From Cordia subcordata (taxonomy: Eukaryota; Streptophyta; Magnoliopsida; Boraginales; Cordiaceae): a stretch of DNA of 64,000 nt. The DNA lies in assembly GCA_028554755.1 (NCBI GenBank), contig JAPTOF010000016.1, positions 13,946,001 to 14,010,000 on the forward strand, in the 5' to 3' direction. Below the pieces are notes generated by a model. The model was not told the origin of the DNA. It made no database searches and was given only the letters and a program-made list of their open reading frames with translations. The translations under genes and the position numbers were made by a program. Shown in pieces: positions 47,658 to 60,182 of the stretch; the stretch's first letter is position 1; each line of letters starts with the position of its first letter.

Positions 47658-49824
47658 TTTCAGATAAACTGATAAACAAAGTCAAGTCAGAACCAGAGTG
47701 TAACTAAGAGCTGTGATATTAATACTAAAATGGGCAACCTCAGGCCCTACGCCACAACACCTCCGTCCGAATGGGCACAGAAACAGGACAGAATCATATA
47801 TATGGGCAACCTCAGGCCCTACACCATAATGCCTCCATTCGACTGGCACAGAACCGGATTAGATATACATACGGTAGTCTTACCCGCCAGCCGGGTGTCA
47901 CAGCTCTAAGGTAACACACTTATCCATAGAAAACACACTAAATAATTCCAGAATCATGGGATCCCAAAACATCAAATACAGGCTCAGAATTCTGATTACG
48001 CACTGACAATTCAGACAGAGAAAATAATAATACTCAGAAAACCCAAGTCAAGCGGAAAGGAAACGAAATACTAGGGTGTAGATGGGTAGTCCAACTTACC
48101 TCAAACAGCTCAATAATCAAGTCCCCTTCTTCCTAGTAATTATAACAAGTTATAATAAACAACTTCAGAGTCAGGATCACACTTTCTAATAACTGGATAG
48201 CAGAAGAGAATTCAAAGCGAATAATAATAACAACAACTCATTAAACACAATTAAGACAATAACCTCAAATTAACATAATATAAATTTTTATACTATTTTA
48301 TGAGTACACCTAATAAACTGGCGTCCAGCAATCTAATGGGTTCATTCTCATAGTGCTCCACAATCTTATAAATCTAACTCTGATTAAGATATAAACTATG
48401 AAAGAAATAATAAGCAGTAATAAACTAACTCAATTCTTCACCTTCCTAATATCAAAAGAATTCTAGCTAACTAAGCAGTACAATTATCAAGGACACAATC
48501 TCAATCTTATCTGATAATAAAACGACGCACGACTCCGAGAAAATAGTAACTGTAATCCATTAAATACACGCTAAAATAATGCCATAATGTTACTCTTAAT
48601 AAAAGTATTAGTCTTATTTTAGCGTTCCTTTCTTCTACTCAAATTATAATTATTCATTTAACTCAGAAATAGAAAGCTAAGCTGATATATACTTAACTCT
48701 AACATCATATATGAGCATCTGTGCACATGTACAAATTAGCTGCAAGAGCTCGTCTATTATATATTCCTATTCATATGAAATTGCAAAGCTTAATCCCTAA
48801 GTAGATATGTACATTTAAACACATCATTTTCCAACTTCTAGTGGTTAAACCAATTGTATCTACTTATTTGACTTCTCAATCCCAGTTAACTCCTTTCGCC
48901 ACTTTAAACTCCACATACAAATATCATGGGTGCCTCGACGAGCGAATATACACATATTTCCCTATACGAAACAATTTAGAATATCCATAACAAGATATAG
49001 AAACCATTATTCTATAGAATATTCCACCTTCATGCATTTCGAAAGTTATTAAACATTTATAATTTTAGGTAACTTGGTTTATCCCTTTGAAGTTCAACTT
49101 TGCAGCAGCACATACATCTCTACATATAACATAATAGAGTTGAATTTAATATAAACCAGGTGAACTATTTGTTGGAATATCTAAAATTATCTGGGTTCTT
49201 TCCTAAATTTTCAGCTTATATACACACATATACACCTTCGTACACGGCCATACTCCATGGAAGAAAATATTAAGCATTTTTAGTCTCAAATAACTCTATT
49301 ATTCATTTCTAAATAAGGAAGTGGGTTTAAGCTTTATACACATAACAATATATATGCATATATACACACATATGAGCATGTAGAGAAGACATATTAAGAT
49401 GCTTAAACACAAAAGAGATAATACTTACTTGATTAACCAAAGGCAAGGCCACTAATCCATTCAATTTTTGGTTGCACCTTTTATTCTTTCTCTTTTTCTT
49501 TTCCTTCTTTTCCTTTTTTTTTCAATTCTTCTTCTTTCTTCTTCTACCCGTATGTGTGTGTGATATTAGTGTGTGTGTGTATGTGTGTAAAAATTTGATG
49601 AGGGAAAGAAAAGGGAAAAGTGAGGTTGGCAGGATATTTTAATTTCATCCTTTTTGCATTTTAGTCCTTGGAAGTCTAGTTATTTGCTAATTGGCCACAT
49701 GAGTCACTACACAAGTGTCACAAGCCAACACCACATATTATATAAGCACCAACACCCACACCCACGTGGTAGCATGCAAGGTAGTAAAGTTTTTGTTTGT
49801 TTTTTTTTTTAACCGGGTATTACA
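47658..49824 (-). repeat. LARD-like LTR, minus strand, subtype B (L6), 3'-truncated
   Basis: Starts (minus) TGTAATACCCGGTT at 49824 and stops at about 47658, lacking about 430 bp of the 3' end together with the adjoining primer site. Its 5' half (about 48290-49810) differs from subtype A and matches L7 closely; it also shares phrases with the older plus copy L2. Confidence 0.85.
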
Positions 49825-52016
49825 TCTTCTACCTCTTCAAGAAGTTTCATCCTCGACACTTCACTTACCATAGTCCTTACTGGAGTCGGCATTTCTCTAG
49901 CATTTCGGATTCCAATCTCTAGTAGCCACGAAACTTCACTTACCATAGTCCTTACTAGAGTCGGCATTTCTCTAGCATTTCGAATTCTAATCTCTAGTAG
50001 CCTTTTCAACTATACGATTACCATTCAACTCAAATCTTGCACACAGAACCGTATTGCATTACAACACTTTATCTTCCCAGTGCACAATAGCTATCGATTA
50101 ATTTAAATGTACCCTCATGCTGCAAAATATAGTAATAACCTTAAACATACTTTTAGAGTGGAGAAATCTAAATACCAACGCAATCGTGAGCTAGTAGAAA
50201 ACCAATGCTCACCATAAAGATTTCCGAAGAGAATTCCATAATAATAATAAATGGGATCCATAAGATAATAAATAACTGGTAGATGAAGGCCATAGAGAAT
50301 ACCAGTAACAATGTTAAATCCACGATCCAATGGAGTAAGATAGCTAATATCGAGAGCTATAATGCCATACAATAGTTGTGATGCATCCCATATCTAAGCA
50401 GCTGTACACAGAGATAATATAATAAAGGAAAGCCATGATTAATAAGAATACCAGTTGACACTGAGTAATAACAACCAATCCCACAATGATTAACATTGTG
50501 CATGCACGGATGACTGTCACTGTAAAGCAGAATTGATCCCAATAGCTGATGTGCTGAAGACCCTGTAACTTATGCCCCTTTCTGTCTTCTAGGTGCCATA
50601 ATTGAAGAGAAGCACAAACAAATAAAGAACCAAGCATGAACTGAAAATCAACACTAACCAATAAAATGCCAACAAGAGCTGTCAATCACTTGATAATGCA
50701 CCATACTTCCAATTTATTCATTTTAACAATCTGTAAGATTGCCTTAGATGATGTTCACATTCCCTAAACTTGTAAAATATACCAAGCCATCATCCATTTG
50801 TAAATAACCAATGTAAGGCAACTGCACACTTGCTACTTCCATTTCCACCTTGGGAAAATGATATAATCACTGCTTAGATACCACCATGAGTCACCGAGTA
50901 CAAGAGACCTACTTATAAGAGATGTGAGAAAGCCACAAACTCAATCAGAGGAACGGAGAAAGCCAAGAACAAGATAGTTCATGAACCAACCAACTTGGCA
51001 CAATAACTGTAGTAATCCACAAGAGAAACAAGGCAACTAATAGCTATTATTCTTCATAGATCAATTCCATGATGTAGAAGAACATAATTCCCTCAACATA
51101 ATGATAAAACCTTGAGAATTTCAATGCTGCTAGATATAAAAGAATACCATAAATAGATTTGAATACCCAATTATTGGCTACACATCAACAGAACACAAGA
51201 AGTCCAGTGAAATTCCCAGAATAAAGCCAACAAGATAAATAAACCAAGCCATAACGGTCAAACAAATTTTTTTTTCTAATCCAAATTCCATTTAGGTTCC
51301 CATGATAAAATGAAAACCCTTGATTTTTGCAGAACCATTAAGTTCCCATGATAAAATGAAAACCCTCCATTTCTGCAAAACCATTAAGATAACAACTCCG
51401 TACCCTTTCGCTCATGCCACACTATTCTCGATTACCATGATGTAGCAGTAGATGTCTCATTGTATGTACCCAAATATACTTCCACATTTTACTCCAAATG
51501 GCTCAAGTTCTTATCTTAATGTGAATGCAAATAATACAAACATAGAAAGCATATTGACCCAAAAAATAAGGTATGATATACCCACAAATTAAATTTGAAG
51601 ATTACCATAGATAAGTTTGAATACTCCTTTGTTTTCTCATGTGCTACACAATTCTTACTTACGTAACTGTAAAGGTAGATATCTCAATAGGAATTAACAT
51701 ACACCATTCTACATGTCATTCCAAATAGTTCAAGAATACAATTAAATATGAGTGCAAATGATATAAACATAAGGAAGTCCATTGATTCAACATTAGTCAA
51801 GACAAGAGAATTCACACAAATAACATTTGAAGCGTACCAATTATTTTCACATGCAAGGCACAGGTATCTCCATCTCAGAGACATAAACATCAGTGGACCA
51901 AAGCATGTTATAAAGTAGAGATTAGTATAACAGGATATACGAAATTAGCATATAAAAGTCCTAACTACCCATGCTCTAGGCCTCACAAATCATAACCTAT
52001 TGCTCTGATACCACTC
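49825..52016 (-). other. LARD-like internal region d (non-coding) with local duplications
   Basis: About 2.2 kb between subtype B LTRs. A unit of about 73 bp containing CTTACCATAGTCCTTACT is doubled at about 49852-49998. A shorter one containing CCCATGATAAAATGAAAACC is doubled at about 51299-51385. The hydrophobic frame of regions a and b is partly open here (50685-50344). No gag or pol. Confidence 0.8.
52002..52013 (-). other. Primer binding site, initiator-Met type
   Basis: Minus strand TGGTATCAGAGC, three bases from the LTR end at 52017. Confidence 0.88.
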
Positions 52017-54151
52017 TGTTACGCCCCCAAATCTATCCACTTGAACTCGGGGCCGTGATCACCACGAGCCTAAGAAGATTGCTTCTCCTAGGCCTGCAAG
52101 GCTCTAAAATGCATGACAGAAAACTAAAACTCACAAATATTTCCATTAGAGCACTAATACCATCATGGCTAGTTATTTTACAAGTTCAAATTTTTACATA
52201 TAATCCAAGCTATATAAAAAGTTCAAGGCTAATTAAATTACATCAGTATCACCATTAGGGTCCTCTCCGGAATAACCCAAATCATCACCCCTGCAAATTC
52301 ATGTAAATAATATAATAAGCGAAACAAAGCTCAGTAAGTGGACACCCGGGATGAGACCTACGAGTGGTCCTAACCAAAGACAACAGATCGGAATCAATAA
52401 CAAACACTAGGAAATAGTAAAATCCAGGCAGACAGAGGTCACTCTGAGATAAACTGATAAACAAAGCCAAGTCAGAACTAGAGTGTAACCTTAGAGCTGT
52501 GATATTAATACTAAAACGGGCAACCTCAGGCCCTACGCCACAACGCCTTCGTCCAAACGGGCACAAAAACAGGACAGAATCATATATATGGGCAACCTCA
52601 GGCCCCACACCACAACACCTCCGTTTGACAGGCACAGAACAAGATTATATATATATATATATAGCAGTCTCACCCGGCGGCTGGGTGTCACAGCTCTAAG
52701 GTAGCACACTCATTTACAGAAAACACACTAAATAATTCCAGAATCATAGGATCCCAACACATCAGATACAGGCTTAGAATTCTGATTACGCACTGACAAT
52801 TCAGACTGAGAAAATAATAATACTCAGAAAACCCAAGTCAAGCGGAAAGGAAACGAAATATTAGGGTGCAGATGGGTAGTCCAACTTACCTCAAACAGCT
52901 CAATAATCAAGTCCCCTTCTTCCTAGTAATTATAACAAGTTATAATAAATAACTTCAGAGTCAGGACCACACTTTCTAATAACAGGATAGCAGAAAAGAA
53001 TTCAAAGCAAATGATAATAACAATAACTCATTAAACACATGCTAAAATAAGGTTGTAATGCTAATTAAGACAATAACCTTAAATTAACATAATATAAATT
53101 TTTATACTATTTTATGAGTACACCTAATAAGCTAGCGCCCAGCAATCTAATGGGTTCATTCTCATAGTGCTCCACAATCATATAAATCTAACTTGGATTA
53201 AGATATAAACCATGAAAGAAATAATAAGCAGTAATCAACTAACTCAATTCTTCACCTTCCTAATATCACAAAATTCTAGTTAACTAAGCAGTACAATTAT
53301 CAAGGACACAATCTCAATCTTATCTGATAATAAAATGACGCACGACTCCGAGAAAATAGTGACTGTAATCCATTAAATACACGCTAAAATAAAGCCATAA
53401 TGTTACTCTTAATAAAAGTATTAGTCTTATTTTAGTTTTCCTTTCTTCTACTCAAATTATGATTATTCATTTAACTCAGAAACAGAAAGCTAAGCTGATA
53501 TATACTTAACTCTAACATCATATATGAGCATCTGTGCACATGTACAAATTAGCTGCAAGAACTAGTCTATTATATATTCCTATTCATATGAAATTGCAAA
53601 GCTTAATCCCTAAGCAGATATGTACATTTAAACACATCATTTTCCAACTTCTAGTGGTTAAACCAATTGTATCTACTTATTTGATTTCTCAATGCCAGTT
53701 AACTCCTTTCACCACTTTAAACTCCATATACAAATGTCATGGGTGCCTCGATGAGCGAATATACACATATTTCCCTATACGAAACAATTTAGAATATCCA
53801 TAACAAGATATAGAAACCATTATTCTATAGAATATTCCACCTTCATGCATTTTGGAAGTTATTAAACATTTATAATTTCATGTAACCCGGTTTATCCTTT
53901 TAAAGTTCAACTTTGTAGCAGCATATATATCTTTACATATAACATAATAGAGTTGAATTTAATATAAACCAAGTGAACTATTTGTTGGAATATCTAAAAT
54001 TATCTGGGTTCTTTCCTAAATTTTCAGCTTATATACACACATATACACCTTCATACACGGTCATACTCCATGGCAGAAAATATTAAACATTTTTAGTCTC
54101 AAATAACTCTATTATTCATTTCTAAATAAGCAAGTGGGTTTAAGCTTTATA

Positions 54152-55135
54152 TGTTAGTTTAGAATGCTTTAACATGAGGTCAAAGCAATATTGACTCAAT
54201 TTTTGAGTTAGGTCCCGCACGTCAAAAGGGTCTGTTGTTGATATCGTTACGTTCCTTGTTTCGAATGGATTAACATGATATATTTACATGTTAAAAACGG
54301 ATTAAAGGTGAATGAGAAATTAGCAACCAAAGTTGAGTGGGTTACTAGTTTGGTTGTTAGATTTGGTTATCTGTGGGATTGTATCCCACATAGGAAAACC
54401 ATTAAATTTTTCTCACTTTATATATAGATTCCTTTATGAGGTGTGCCAGTGAGGCATATGGAGGGAAGACTATACATGGTGGGCATGGTACTAAACCCAC
54501 CACACCCGCGCGCCCGCACGGCACGTCACAGCACGGCCGGGCCAGGCTCGGGGACGCGGCGCGGGTGTGGCACGATTTTTCACTCCGGTTTGTATTTTTT
54601 GGGAAAAGACTCAAACACCTGAAGAGTTTGAGGAGGACGTAACTGATATATTAAAGCTCGGGATTTACTTTTTAGCACGTTGGCATCAGGTGAGCTTATT
54701 TTGTGGACGTTTTTGACTGTTGGAGGAACATGTTTATGGCTCCCTTAATGGCTATTTGCTGACTGCTCCTCTTTGCTCCACTATATATAGCCGTGTCCAG
54801 AAGGAGACAGTAATATAGTAGCATTCTCGTATTAGCATATAGTGTAATAGTATAAGCATTTTGCTAGTCGTTTTTAACTCATACAGAGAGAGTCCTGCGC
54901 TTCGTTCGGCTCTTGCTTCGTGTGCTACCATAGTCAAGAGGTATAGTCGTTGTATCTTGGGAAGGATACGCCTTAACTTTTAGCAATGTAGATGGGGCGT
55001 AAATCCTTTAAGGAAATCGTGTATCTCGAGCCTCGACTAATTTTGTTTATTTCTTCTTTATTTGTTATTTCAAGATCAGTTTTCTATTGCCTTGTTACTA
55101 TATAAGAATTCTATTACTATTACTAATTTCTATGA
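54152..55135 (+). repeat. copia-2 5' LTR, 984 bp
   Basis: Starts TGTTAGTTTAGAATGC and ends CTATGA where the 3' LTR has CTAACA. It is almost identical to 60183-61158 apart from scattered changes and a variable GC-rich block (54501-54570). A TATA box is at 54781-54790. Confidence 0.93.
54781..54790 (+). promoter_or_regulatory. TATA box of the copia-2 LTR promoter
   Basis: CTATATATAG, about 630 bp into the 5' LTR; the 3' LTR has the same at about 60798-60807. It is followed by a GC-richer leader. This is the likely start region of element RNA. Confidence 0.6.
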
Positions 55136-55330
55136 TCTTAAAGGATTTACCTTTACATTATTCTATATTTTACGGGTTTGATAAACTGTAGTATCTATTG
55201 CTTACAGTTTTCAAATTTGTATCAAACAGAAACTAGTTTTTGTTCACTACTGGTTTAAATTATTTATTATACAGGTTAACTAATTTCGGTTGGTTGAGTG
55301 CAGGAATTCTTATAACCTTTACTTTCAATC

Positions 55331-56501
55331 ATGTCTGGAAATAACGAAACTCAAACTGGAAATAATGATGAAGTCCAATTTGTGGATAACACCCAAACTT
55401 GGAGTGCTGGGACGAGTGTGACTGGTGTTTCCTTTGCTACTGAATATTCATGGATCACTGGGACACCCAACAGGAGTTACCATGATCGAATGTTGGAATT
55501 ACTCCAACAGCTAATATGACTGTGCAGGTTCCTGGGGATTTGGAGCCGCGACTGGATCAGCTTTCAGTTCATTTGGACAAGCCAATAATATTGCTGGTTC
55601 AAGCAGTGGCTTTGGGGGAACTGCAAATATAGCTGGTTCGAGCAATGTTTTTGGAGGCAGGCCTATATTTGGGACAACCAACTATGCACCTCCACCTCCA
55701 CATGCTGAGAAGCCAGAAAAGTTTTCTGGCAAAGACTTCAAAACATGGCAGCTTCAAATGGAATTTTATCTCACAACTTTGGGGCTGTTCATGTATGTGC
55801 AGCAAGATTCTCCATCCTTGGGGGATAACCCGGATATGCAGACGGTGGCGGCTGTGGATGCTTGGAAGCACAGCGATTTCCTTTGTCGAAATTATATTTT
55901 GAATTGTTTAGAAACTTCCTTGTATAAAGTACATGCTAAATGTAAAACAGCTAAGGAAGTATGGATGTCTTTAGAGGATAAGTATGAGCTAGAAAGTGCT
56001 AGCACGAAGAAATTCGTAGTGACTAGATTTCTAGAATTCTCTATGACAGATTCTAAACCAGTGATGTCACAGGTACAAGAATACCAGCTGATCATCCAAG
56101 AACTCCATGCTGAAGGGATGCCACAGGTTGAACAATTCCAAGTGGCTGCCTTAATAGATAAATTGCCCGCTGGTTGGAGTGAGTTTAAAAATCACCTCAA
56201 ACACAAGCAACAGGAGATGACAATGAAAAACTTAATCCTGCGGCTTAGAATTGAGGAAGAAAATCGTTCAACTAGCAAATGGGGCATGCATGGTGGTATG
56301 AAATCCAAGGCCCACATGGTGGAACATGGTTCAAATCCCAACAAAAAGAGAAAGTTCACTAGTCAAGCTAATCGTGGGCAAAAAGGAAGACATTTCTGGG
56401 AAACCCAAAGTGACAAGAAGCGATTCAATGGGGCGTGTTATATCCGTGACAAAGCGGTCACAAGGCAAAGGATTGCAGGTTGCGCAAGAGAAAAGCCTTA
56501 G
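55331..56501 (+). pseudogene. copia-2 gag with FG-rich N-terminal segment, frameshifted
   Basis: Gag packages the RNA. An N-terminal frame (55331-55519) starts MSGNNETQTGNNDEVQFVDN. A frame change leads to an open frame from about 55518 to 56501. Its first part (55533-55676) is rich in Gly, Ser and Ala with five Phe-Gly pairs (at 55539, 55572, 55611, 55650, 55668) and two IAGSS units. Then comes the gag core: EKPEKFSGKDFKTWQLQMEF, TAKEVWMSLEDKYE, LIDKLPAGWSEFKNHLKHK. A basic stretch (NPNKKRKFTSQANRGQKGR) precedes the zinc knuckle near 56433-56480, where a Cys is changed to Arg and a frameshift follows. The core is firmly recognised; any role of the FG segment is inference. Confidence 0.9.
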
Positions 56502-57061
56502 CAAATATCGTAGAAGACCTAGAAGGCGACGTGTCTGATTTAAATATCTCAGCAGTGGTGTCAGAAGTGAACATGGTGGGTAGTCCTAAACAATGGTTCA
56601 TTGACACAGGGGCAACTAGACACGTTTGTTCTGAGAAAAGGCTATTCTCTTCCTACACAGCTAATACCGGGGAAGAAGTCTTGTACATGGGAAATTCTGC
56701 AACTTCCCAAGTGGTAGGTACAGGAAATGTGGTTCTAGAGATGACCTCTGGCATTAAGCTGACACTTAAGAATGTTCTGCATGTTCCTGAGATTAGGAAA
56801 AATCTAGTATCCGGTTCTTTGTTAGGTAAAGCCGGACTCTCTATGCTGTTTAGTGCTGATAAAGTTGTAATCAAAAAGGGATATGATTTTGTGGGTAAGG
56901 GCTATCTCTATGAGGGGATGTACAAGCTAAGTGTTAGAGCCCAAATCCCAAAAGGAAATGTAACTGCTGGGCCTTCAAGCCAAAATGAGATTAATAAAAT
57001 TGTTCCTTCTGCTACTTCTTTGAATCTCCTACTTTATGGCATGAGAGGTTGGGACATGTAA
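56480..57061 (+). pseudogene. copia-2 protease and pre-integrase region
   Basis: The aspartic protease active site is intact, QWFIDTGATRHVCSEKR, with NVLHVPEIRKNLVSGSLL further on. The frame continues toward the pre-integrase zinc-binding part (GKGYLYEGMYKLS) and is lost near 57050, where the integrase reading frame begins (GHVNFDSLNKLVKMGLIHGV). It overlaps the end of the gag frame in another phase. Confidence 0.9.
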
Positions 57062-58020
57062 ACTTTGATTCTCTAAACAAACTTGTAAAAATGGGACTAA
57101 TCCATGGAGTGGATTTTTCTAATCATAAAAAATGTGAAGTTTGTGTAGAATCAAAATTAACTAGAATTTCTTTCAAATCTGTAGAAAGAATCACAAAACC
57201 TCTTGGATTGATTCATAGTGATATTTGTGACTTAAAATTTGTGCAAACAAGAGGCAGTAAAAAATATTTTATAACTTTTGTCGATGATAGCACAAGGTAT
57301 TGTTATGTATATTTACTAAGATCCAAAGATGAGGCTTTGGAGGCTTTTAAACAATACCAAGTTGAGGTGGAAAATCAACTAGGGAAGAAGATCAAAACTT
57401 TGAGAAGTGATAGGGGTGGAGAGTACGTATATCCTTTTGAAGCTTATTGTGCAGAACAAGGAATAATACACTAAACAACAGCTCCTTATTCTCCACAACA
57501 AAATGGGGTTGATGAACGCAAAAATAGAACTCTCAAAGAAATGATGAATGCCTTGTTGATAAATTCTGGTCTACCTCAGAACTTGTGGGGGGAAGCAGTT
57601 TTGACTGCAAATCATGTTTTGAATAAAATACCCCACAAGAAACTTGAAAAAACTCCGTATGAATTGTGGAAAAGTAGGCCGCCTTCATACAAATATTTAA
57701 GAGTGTGGGGCTGTTTAGCTAAAGTAGGAGTTCCTACTCCTAAAATGGTCAAAATAGGACCAAAGACAGTTATTTGTATTTTCATTGGATATGCGTGCGC
57801 AGATCTTTGCGTATAGATTTCTTATACATAAATCAGAAATTTCGACATTCACGAGAATACAGTAATTGAATCTCGAAATGCTGAGTTTTTTGAGACGACA
57901 TTTCCATATAAAGGGTCAAAAGAATCAAATTCTTCTGAACCCAGTTCGTCTAAAAGGGATCTTGACCATTCAAATGTAGATAAAGAGGCTACAGCTCATG
58001 AACCTAGACGTAGTAAAAGG
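57049..58020 (+). pseudogene. copia-2 integrase
   Basis: 57049-57474 has CEVCVESKLTRISFKS, the catalytic positions in LIHSDICDLKF and FVDDSTRYCYVYLL, and RSDRGGEYV. A TAA stop at 57472 is followed in the same frame by APYSPQQNGVDERKNRTLKE (57481-57540, with the catalytic Glu), then MMNALLINSGLPQNLWGEAV and VWGCLAKVGVPTPKMVKI. Damage near 57800-57840 precedes NTVIESRNAEFFE. The three catalytic acids are all present, so only point damage separates it from a full frame. Confidence 0.9.
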
Positions 58021-59608
58021 GCAAGAACTTCTACGTCTTTCGGGCCTGACTTTATAACATTTATGTTAGAAAGTGAGCCCAAAACTTTCAAGGAAGCTAT
58101 GTCTACTCCTGAGGCACCTCTTTGGCAAGAGGCGGTGAATAGTGAAATTGAGTCTATCATGCACAACCATACTTGGGAATTAGTGGATCTACCTTTTGGA
58201 AATAAGCCTTTAGGGTGTAAATGGATTTTCAGAAGGAAGATGAAGGCGGATGGATCAATAGACAAATATAAGGCCCGATTGGTTATAAAAGGCTATAATC
58301 AAAAGGAGGGTCTAGATTATTTTGACACGTATTCACCGGTAACTAGAATTACATCTAGTCGAATGTTGATAGCTATTGCAACTATATATAGTTTGGAGAT
58401 ACATCAAATGGATGTAAAAACGACTTTCTTGAATGGAGATCTAAAAGAGGAGATCTATATGGAACAACCTGAAGGGTTTGTAGTTCAGTCAAGAAAAAAG
58501 TGTGTAAGCTTGTGAAATCTCTTTACGGCTTAAAACAAGCACCTAAGCAATGGCATGAGAAATTTGATCAAGTCATGCTTGTAAATGGGTTCAAAATCAA
58601 CGAGTGTGACAAGTGTGTTTATTGGAAAGGAACAGATCAGAATTTTGTCATTGTTTGCCTTTATGTAGACGATATGCTTATTATGGGAAAGAATAATGAA
58701 GCGATTGTGTCTACAAAGAAGATGCTCTCTCGAAATTTTGAAATGAAAGACATGGGTGTTCTTGATGTAATCACAGGCATAAAATTATCAAAACACCTGA
58801 AGGTCTAGCCTTGTCTCAATCTCATTACATCGAGAAAATACTGAACAAGCATAATAACGGTGACATTGGGGTTGCGAAGACTCCTTTAGATGTAAGTGTA
58901 CATCTAAGAAAAAATACAAGTGAAGGGATATCTCAATTGGAGTACTCCCGAATCATTGGGAGTCTAATGTACGTTATGAATTGTACTAGACCCGACATAG
59001 CTGCTGTGAATAGGCTAAGTAGATACACTAGTAATCCAAGTCAAGAACATTGGGTTGCACTAATCGAGTCCTAAGATACTTGAGATATCTTTGTGAAATA
59101 CGCGTTGTACTATACTACTTTTCCAGCTGTGTTAGAAGGATATAGTGACGCGAATTGAATATCAGACACAAAAGACTCAAGATCCACAAGTGGATACGTC
59201 TTTACCTTAGCTGGAGCAGCTGTGTCATGGAAATCCTCTAAGCAGACATGTATAGCCAGATCCACTATGGAGTCTGAATTTATTGCTTTAGACAAAGCTG
59301 GAGAAGAAGCAGAATGGCTTCGACAATTCTTAGAGGACGTTCCATGTTGGTCAAAACCTGTAACTGCTATTAGTATTCATTGTGATAGTCAATCAGCGAT
59401 TGGCAGGGCACAAAGTGTTATGTATAATGGTAAGTCTAGGCATATACGCCGTAGACATCACACTATTAAGCAGTTGCTCTCAAATGGGATTATCACTTTA
59501 GATTATGTAAAGTCTAAGGATAATATTGCGGATCCACTCACCAAAGGTGTAAATAGAGAGCAAGTTCTTAAGTTGTCGAGTGGAATGGGTCTGAAGCCTA
59601 TAGAGTAA
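58021..59608 (+). pseudogene. copia-2 reverse transcriptase-RNase H
   Basis: RT runs from 58063 (EAPLWQEAVNSEIESIMHNH, CKWIFRRKMKADGSIDKYK, IHQMDVKTTFLNGDLKEEIY). After a frame change near 58500 it continues with LVKSLYGLKQAPKQWHEKF and the active site CLYVDDMLIMG. Another change near 58805 leads to SQSHYIEKILNKHN and YSRIIGSLMYVMNCTRPDIA. RNase H follows with a break at about 59075-59220, then [35 protein letters not shown] and [15 protein letters not shown], ending at a stop at 59606-59608. All key acidic residues visible are kept; the breaks are few. Confidence 0.92.
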
Positions 59609-60182
59609 CTAAAAAGGTCATTATAATTGTCAACCCTACCTCGCTGACAGGAGATCCCTGAATCTTGGTTCAAAGGATGTATGACCTTATTCAAGCACTG
59701 TGGGGGTATAAGCCACCTTTACCCATTCCTATGACAAGCAGATAGTGCAGCCTGTGGGGTATAGGATAAGCTTAGCTTTTAATGATCTTTGTAGCTTGGG
59801 AAAACCAAGTGGAGTATAGTAGGATACTCTTCACGAAGAATCACCTATATGAGTAAGGAGGGGCCGCTCCTAAGAGAATTGTAGGCTGAATTCTCTGAGT
59901 ACTCATGAATACCGGGAATTGTTCAGGGCCAAAATGAACACAACCGTGAGAACTAAAAGTGTATTAAGAGATCTTTGTGTGTATCTTTGTTGTCTTGATT
60001 TACACTAAACTGAGCAGTTCAAAGCATCCAATCTCTGGTCGTGAGTAAATTCGATGGTATACACTAAGGAAGGTTCAAAGCCAAAAGCTACCTATCACGA
60101 GGCGATTTCTTTCCGGACTCTCTCTTGCATTTGCATTTGCATATTTGCATAGTAGTCAGCTAATTTTCATTCATGTGGGGAA
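59609..60182 (+). other. copia-2 3' untranslated region and polypurine tract
   Basis: About 560 bp of non-coding sequence between the RNase H stop and the 3' LTR. The last bases (GTGGGGAA, 60175-60182) are the plus-strand primer tract. Confidence 0.75.

Noticed and set aside
37811..47672. Plus-strand frames repeated three times in the LARD-like array as a conserved gene
   Set aside because: They are antisense to the elements, start in the LTR at variable points and mirror shared nucleotide identity; no known domain.
54436..54642. Proteins encoded by the GC-rich block of copia-2
   Set aside because: Open frames exist on both strands because GC-rich DNA has few stops; the block differs by indels between the two LTRs, so no frame is conserved.
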